DNA of 9,606 nucleotides from Lachnospiraceae bacterium (GTDB lineage Bacteria; Bacillota; Clostridia; Lachnospirales; Lachnospiraceae). Positions 7,185 through 9,606 of the stretch are shown in pieces; the stretch's first letter is position 1, and each line of letters begins with the position of its first letter. The translations under genes were made by a program, and so were the position numbers. The stretch is taken from positions 1 through 9,606 of the forward strand of contig VSOA01000141.1 of NCBI GenBank assembly GCA_009774585.1, given 5' to 3'. The notes under the pieces are model-generated. The model ran no database searches, was not told the DNA's origin, and saw nothing but the letters and a program-made list of their open reading frames with translations.

Positions 7185-7190
7185 CCCCTC
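7185..7190 (-). promoter_or_regulatory. Ribosome binding site that decides the rnfC start
   Basis: GAGGGG lies 6 nt before the ATG at 7178, inside the longer open frame that begins at 7229. It supports the internal start. Confidence 0.7.
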
Positions 7191-7210
7191 TTTCCATATA
7201 GTATCATTCG

Positions 7211-7270
7211 ATTCCCGAATATGCCGCACGACTGCTTAATAACATACTGTCTGAGGCAATATCCGGGAAT
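7211..7270. repeat. Imperfect inverted repeat upstream of rnfC (candidate operator or leader hairpin)
   Basis: The left arm 7211-7225 (ATTCCCGAATATGCC) and right arm 7255-7270 (GGCAATATCCGGGAAT) pair over 14 bp with one mismatch and one bulged A. A 29-nt loop (7226-7254) separates them. No T-run follows on either strand, so it is not an intrinsic terminator. It overlaps the -10 of the best rnf promoter candidate. It could be an operator, or an RNA structure if transcription starts further upstream. Confidence 0.65.
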
Positions 7271-7286
7271 AATTTTCATCTGTAAA
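7258..7286 (-). promoter_or_regulatory. Candidate promoter of the rnf operon
   Basis: On the minus strand a -35-like TTTACA (7286-7281, 5 of 6 matches to TTGACA) is followed after exactly 17 nt by GATATT (7263-7258, 4 of 6 matches to TATAAT). A start near 7250 would give a leader of roughly 70 nt. The -10 lies inside the right arm of the inverted repeat. The match is by eye only, and AT-rich sequence gives chance hits. Confidence 0.4.
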
Positions 7287-7386
7287 AGCTTACTCTATAA
7301 ATATACTATTATTCGACGAAAAAAACTACTGTTATTTCAAAAAATATGTTAGTATATACCTAAGTTATTTGTAGTAGGAGAACATT

Positions 7387-8490
7387 ATGCGAACGATTAA
7401 TCAAACCCTAGAAAATTTTACGATACAATACCCTTTGGAGAGGATTGCTCCCCTCGATAAACTGCTGTTTATTGACATTGAGACTACCGGTTTCACAGCG
7501 AAAAGTTCCTCTCTGTATTTAATCGGCGCCGCGTACTATTATTCCGGCTGCTGGCATATTAAACAGTGGTTTGCCACAAATTATGACGATGAGAAGGCTA
7601 TCCTTAAAGATTTCTTTCCTTTCGCTGCAGATTTCACACATTTAATCCATTTTAACGGCAATAATTTCGATCTGCCGTATTTACTGCAGAAATGCGAGAT
7701 GCATAAGCTGCCCTATCGCTTTGACGACTTTGAGGGAATCGATATCTACAAGCGGATATCCCCATATAAATTCTTCCTGCACACGCCTAACTGCAAGCAA
7801 AAAACTTTAGAGGAACTGCTGGGTATCGATCGGGAAGACGTCTATAACGGCGGAGAATTAATTGGTATCTACCACGACTATGTAAAGAATCCTACTGAAG
7901 AAGTCTGCCGTTTTCTGCTTCTTCACAATAGCGACGATATGAAAGGGATGCTGCAGATTTTACCGCTTCTCGCCTTTTACGACCTTTTCAACTGCCCCCT
8001 CAAGGCTAAAAAGGTACAGTCCAACCGTTATGTCGATTACCACGGACATGACAAACAGGAACTTTTGATGAAATTAGAGCTTCCGACGCCGCTTCCGCTC
8101 ACGATTGCCAATCTCTCAAACGGATGCTATTTCAGCGGTGAAGCAGGCGAAGGCATCCTGAAAGTTCCCGTCTACGAAGAAGAAATGAAATATTTCTATT
8201 CCAATTATAAAGATTATTATTATCTTCCGAAAGAGGATGTTGCACTCCACAAATCAGTTTCTTCCTTCGTAGATAAAGAACATCGCACACAGGCATCCGC
8301 CGCTACATGCTACACTCGCAAATATTCTACCTACCTTCCGCAGTGGGATATCTTCAAGGAGCCTTTTTTCAAAAGAGATTATAAGAGCAAAGATTTGTTT
8401 TTTGAATTGACCGACGACATAAAGAAAGACAGAGAATTGTTCTCGCGATACGCTCAGTATCTTCTTGGCAAAATGGCAAAAACATACTAA
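7387..8490 (+). CDS. YprB-like ribonuclease H-fold (DEDD-type) nuclease
   Basis: 367 residues. The N-terminal half (about 25-200) is an RNase H-like 3'-5' exonuclease domain of the YprB/RNase_H_2 type. Motif I is LLFIDIETTGF (27-36, Asp30 and Glu32). Motif II is HFNGNNFDLPYL (88-99, Asp95). Motif III is LLHNSDDMKGM (178-188), where Asp184 fits the fourth acidic residue and His180 stands where relatives usually have Tyr. The remaining 165 residues are charged and rich in Tyr and Lys, with no domain I recognise. The substrate is unknown; the family is predicted to act on nucleic acid. AGGAG lies 6 nt before the ATG at 7387. It is a single-gene unit, divergent from rnf, closed by a hairpin terminator. 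It has no evident functional link to Rnf. Confidence 0.87.
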   Translation: MRTINQTLENFTIQYPLERIAPLDKLLFIDIETTGFTAKSSSLYLIGAAYYYSGCWHIKQWFATNYDDEKAILKDFFPFAADFTHLIHFNGNNFDLPYLLQKCEMHKLPYRFDDFEGIDIYKRISPYKFFLHTPNCKQKTLEELLGIDREDVYNGGELIGIYHDYVKNPTEEVCRFLLLHNSDDMKGMLQILPLLAFYDLFNCPLKAKKVQSNRYVDYHGHDKQELLMKLELPTPLPLTIANLSNGCYFSGEAGEGILKVPVYEEEMKYFYSNYKDYYYLPKEDVALHKSVSSFVDKEHRTQASAATCYTRKYSTYLPQWDIFKEPFFKRDYKSKDLFFELTDDIKKDRELFSRYAQYLLGKMAKTY

Positions 8491-8536
8491 TTATGAACCG
8501 GTTACTCATATTGAGCATTTTTCTATAATGTAATAA

Positions 8537-8571
8537 AGGGACACTCCGTATGAAGTGTCCCTACAATTTTT
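8537..8571 (+). terminator. Intrinsic terminator of the YprB-like gene, possibly bidirectional
   Basis: A perfect 9-bp stem, AGGGACACT (8537-8545) with AGTGTCCCT (8554-8562), has an 8-nt loop. ACAA and five T (8567-8571) follow on the plus strand. On the minus strand the same hairpin, after cheR, is followed by TTTATTAC, a weaker tract, so it may serve both convergent units. Confidence 0.85.
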
Positions 8572-8587
8572 ATGTTCCTATATGGGT

Positions 8588-9367
8588 CTACATCGGTCTT
8601 TGATAGAAGAACGAATTCTTTCTTTCAAATCCAACTTCTTTATGATTGATGATCTGCTCCGTGCTTCCGATGAATAAGTACCCGCCCGGTCTCAAGCTCT
8701 TCTGGAACTTACGGAATACTTCATCTTTCGCCTCCTCGGTAAAGTAAATCAGCACATTACGGCATACAATCAAATGATAATCCGTCGGATATGTATCCTT
8801 CAATAAATTGTGCTCCTTAAATTCTACCCTTGCCTTCACTTCATCAGAAATCTGATAAGACGGTCCGATTTTTGTAAAGAATTTCTTCTTCAAATCATCC
8901 GGAACACCGGCGACGCTCTTCTCTGAGTACAATCCCGCCTTTGCTTTCGCAATAACCTGTTTATCCAAGTCTGTCGCATAAATCCTAATCTGATTCAGCG
9001 ACAAATGTCTGGAAAGCGCCATAACGAGAGAATAAGGCTCGTCACCCGTAGAACATGCTGCGCTCCAAATCTTAAGGTTATTACCGTAACGCTTGATCAA
9101 GTCAGGAAAAATTTCCTGATCTAACAGCTTCCACTGATCAGGATTACGATAAAATTCAGATACGTTGATCGTCAGATAATTTACAAACTCTTCAAACATG
9201 TTACGATCTGATTTTAAAGCCGCTACATATTTGTCATATCCAACAACCTTATTTTTTGCAATCAGCGTATCAATTCGACGTTTCATCTGCTTCTCTTTAT
9301 AAGCATTCAAATCAATCTTCGTCAAATCATAAATCGCTTTTTTGAAATACTCATAATCATATGCCAT
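8588..9367 (-). CDS. cheR: Chemotaxis protein methyltransferase CheR
   Basis: 259 residues, full length for CheR. The enzyme transfers methyl groups from S-adenosylmethionine to glutamates of chemoreceptors in the cytoplasm. The N-terminal helical domain (1-70) includes AYKEKQMKRRIDTLI (22-36). Then come NVSEFYRNP (68-76), the SAM-binding WSAACSTGDEPYSL (101-114), the acidic ATDLD (131-135), HNLL (186-189), CRNVLIYF (202-209) and the GSTEQ loop (234-238). The frame continues to a GTG at 9376, but that GTG overlaps the ribosome site, so ATG at 9367 is chosen. The gene follows the S1-domain gene by 51 nt with no terminator between, so it is probably co-transcribed. No receptor or other che gene is in the window. 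Confidence 0.95.
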   Translation of the reverse strand: MAYDYEYFKKAIYDLTKIDLNAYKEKQMKRRIDTLIAKNKVVGYDKYVAALKSDRNMFEEFVNYLTINVSEFYRNPDQWKLLDQEIFPDLIKRYGNNLKIWSAACSTGDEPYSLVMALSRHLSLNQIRIYATDLDKQVIAKAKAGLYSEKSVAGVPDDLKKKFFTKIGPSYQISDEVKARVEFKEHNLLKDTYPTDYHLIVCRNVLIYFTEEAKDEVFRKFQKSLRPGGYLFIGSTEQIINHKEVGFERKNSFFYQRPM

Positions 9368-9375
9368 AATCTTCA

Positions 9376-9381
9376 CCGCCT
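9376..9381 (-). promoter_or_regulatory. Ribosome binding site that decides the cheR start
   Basis: AGGCGG lies 8 nt before the ATG at 9367. The alternative GTG start at 9376 would lie within this site, so it is unlikely. Confidence 0.65.
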
Positions 9382-9418
9382 GTTAATTATCTTATTTTAT
9401 ATTTCTTATTTTGTTTTC

Positions 9419-9606
9419 TTACACTTCTTCATCAGATTCATTCGCTATCATCGCTTCAATATCTACCGAAGCAACGTCTGCATCGTCATCTTCTTTCTTT
9501 TCTTCCGCTTCCGGTGCAAACATAGCCTTTATGCTCAGGCTGATTTTCTTATCCACTTCATTGAAATCAACAATCTTTGCTTCGATTTCCTGGCCGATAT
9601 TCAGGA
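9419..9606 (-). CDS. C-terminal end of an S1-domain RNA-binding protein, 5' part off window
   Basis: The last 61 codons of a minus-strand gene enter from the right edge and end at TAA (9421-9419). Residues 1-28 of the visible part, with NIGQEIEAKIVDFNEVDKK followed by ISLSIKAM, are the closing strands of an S1 (OB-fold) RNA-binding domain. The final stretch is an acidic tail rich in Glu, Asp and Ala (from about PEAEEKKEDDDADV). This fits ribosomal protein S1 or, in many Clostridia, the fused IspH-S1 protein of isoprenoid synthesis. The visible part cannot separate these, so no symbol is given. It lies upstream of cheR in the same direction. Confidence 0.8.
   Translation of the reverse strand, partial: LNIGQEIEAKIVDFNEVDKKISLSIKAMFAPEAEEKKEDDDADVASVDIEAMIANESDEEV

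Larger units (their letters stand above)
7179..7386. other. Divergent intergenic region between rnfC and the YprB-like gene
   Basis: 208 nt with no gene. It holds the rnfC ribosome site, the inverted repeat and the rnf promoter candidate. The half nearest the nuclease gene is very AT-rich, including seven A at 7319-7325. A TATATA at 7353-7358 could be a -10 for the plus-strand gene, but no good -35 stands 16-18 nt upstream, so I do not call that promoter. AGGAG at 7376-7380 is the plus-strand ribosome site. No known riboswitch core was recognised. Confidence 0.6.

Noticed and set aside
7179..7229. Longer RnfC start at 7229
   Set aside because: The extra 17 residues are not RnfC-like, and the ribosome site GAGGGG fits the ATG at 7178.
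7236..7248. Possible Rex (NADH-sensor) site in the loop of the rnf upstream repeat
   Set aside because: TGTTATTAA resembles only half of a Rex-type palindrome; the second half is absent.
7211..7270. Intrinsic terminator or known riboswitch upstream of rnfC
   Set aside because: No T-run follows the stem on either strand, and I see no conserved core of an FMN or other known riboswitch.
8508..8518. Small dyad CTCA-TAT-TGAG before the main terminator
   Set aside because: A 4-bp stem is too weak, and the 9-bp hairpin just downstream explains termination.
8501..8529. Perfect TATAAT at 8524-8529 as a promoter
   Set aside because: The -35 position (GTTACT) is poor, and any transcript would run straight into the terminator hairpin at 8537, making only about 35 nt.

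Overview
The window looks like chromosomal DNA of an obligately anaerobic Clostridia member, most likely a Lachnospiraceae-type Firmicute. The reasons are strong AGGAGG-type ribosome sites, a moderate G+C content, a clostridial-order rnfCDGEAB operon, and protein families of Firmicutes type. This placement is inferred from gene content and style, not from a database search.

Layout, left to right. Positions 1-2055 (minus strand) hold the 5' part of a leucine-rich-repeat (BspA/LRR_5-like) protein that runs off the left edge. Just upstream of it in transcription is a Hanks-type Ser/Thr kinase with a zinc ribbon and a C-terminal beta-rich domain. Positions 2129-7178 (minus strand) hold the complete six-gene Rnf operon, transcribed rnfC-rnfD-rnfG-rnfE-rnfA-rnfB. 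Its genes overlap by 4-8 nt or are separated by 24 nt. A 208-nt divergent region (7179-7386) separates rnfC from a plus-strand YprB-like DEDD/RNase H-fold nuclease (7387-8490). That gene ends at a hairpin terminator shared with convergent genes. On the minus strand at the right are cheR (8588-9367) and, upstream of it, the C-terminal end of an S1-domain protein (9419-9606) that runs off the right edge.

How it works together. The Rnf genes encode a membrane complex that oxidises reduced ferredoxin, reduces NAD+ and pumps Na+ or H+. RnfB (iron-sulfur clusters) and RnfC (NADH/FMN, clusters) form the cytoplasmic electron path. RnfD and RnfG carry covalent FMN, and RnfA and RnfE form the membrane core. 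The kinase and LRR genes follow rnfB on the same strand with no clear intrinsic terminator in between, so they may be co-transcribed with rnf, but they look like a separate signalling module.

The most notable items are a Cys-rich tail on RnfE (Cys 211, 215, 218, 223), an imperfect 14-bp-stem inverted repeat upstream of rnfC, a cluster of mutually exclusive short hairpins between rnfB and the kinase gene, and the kinase/LRR pair with atypical kinase motifs. I found no mobile element, CRISPR array, tRNA or rRNA.
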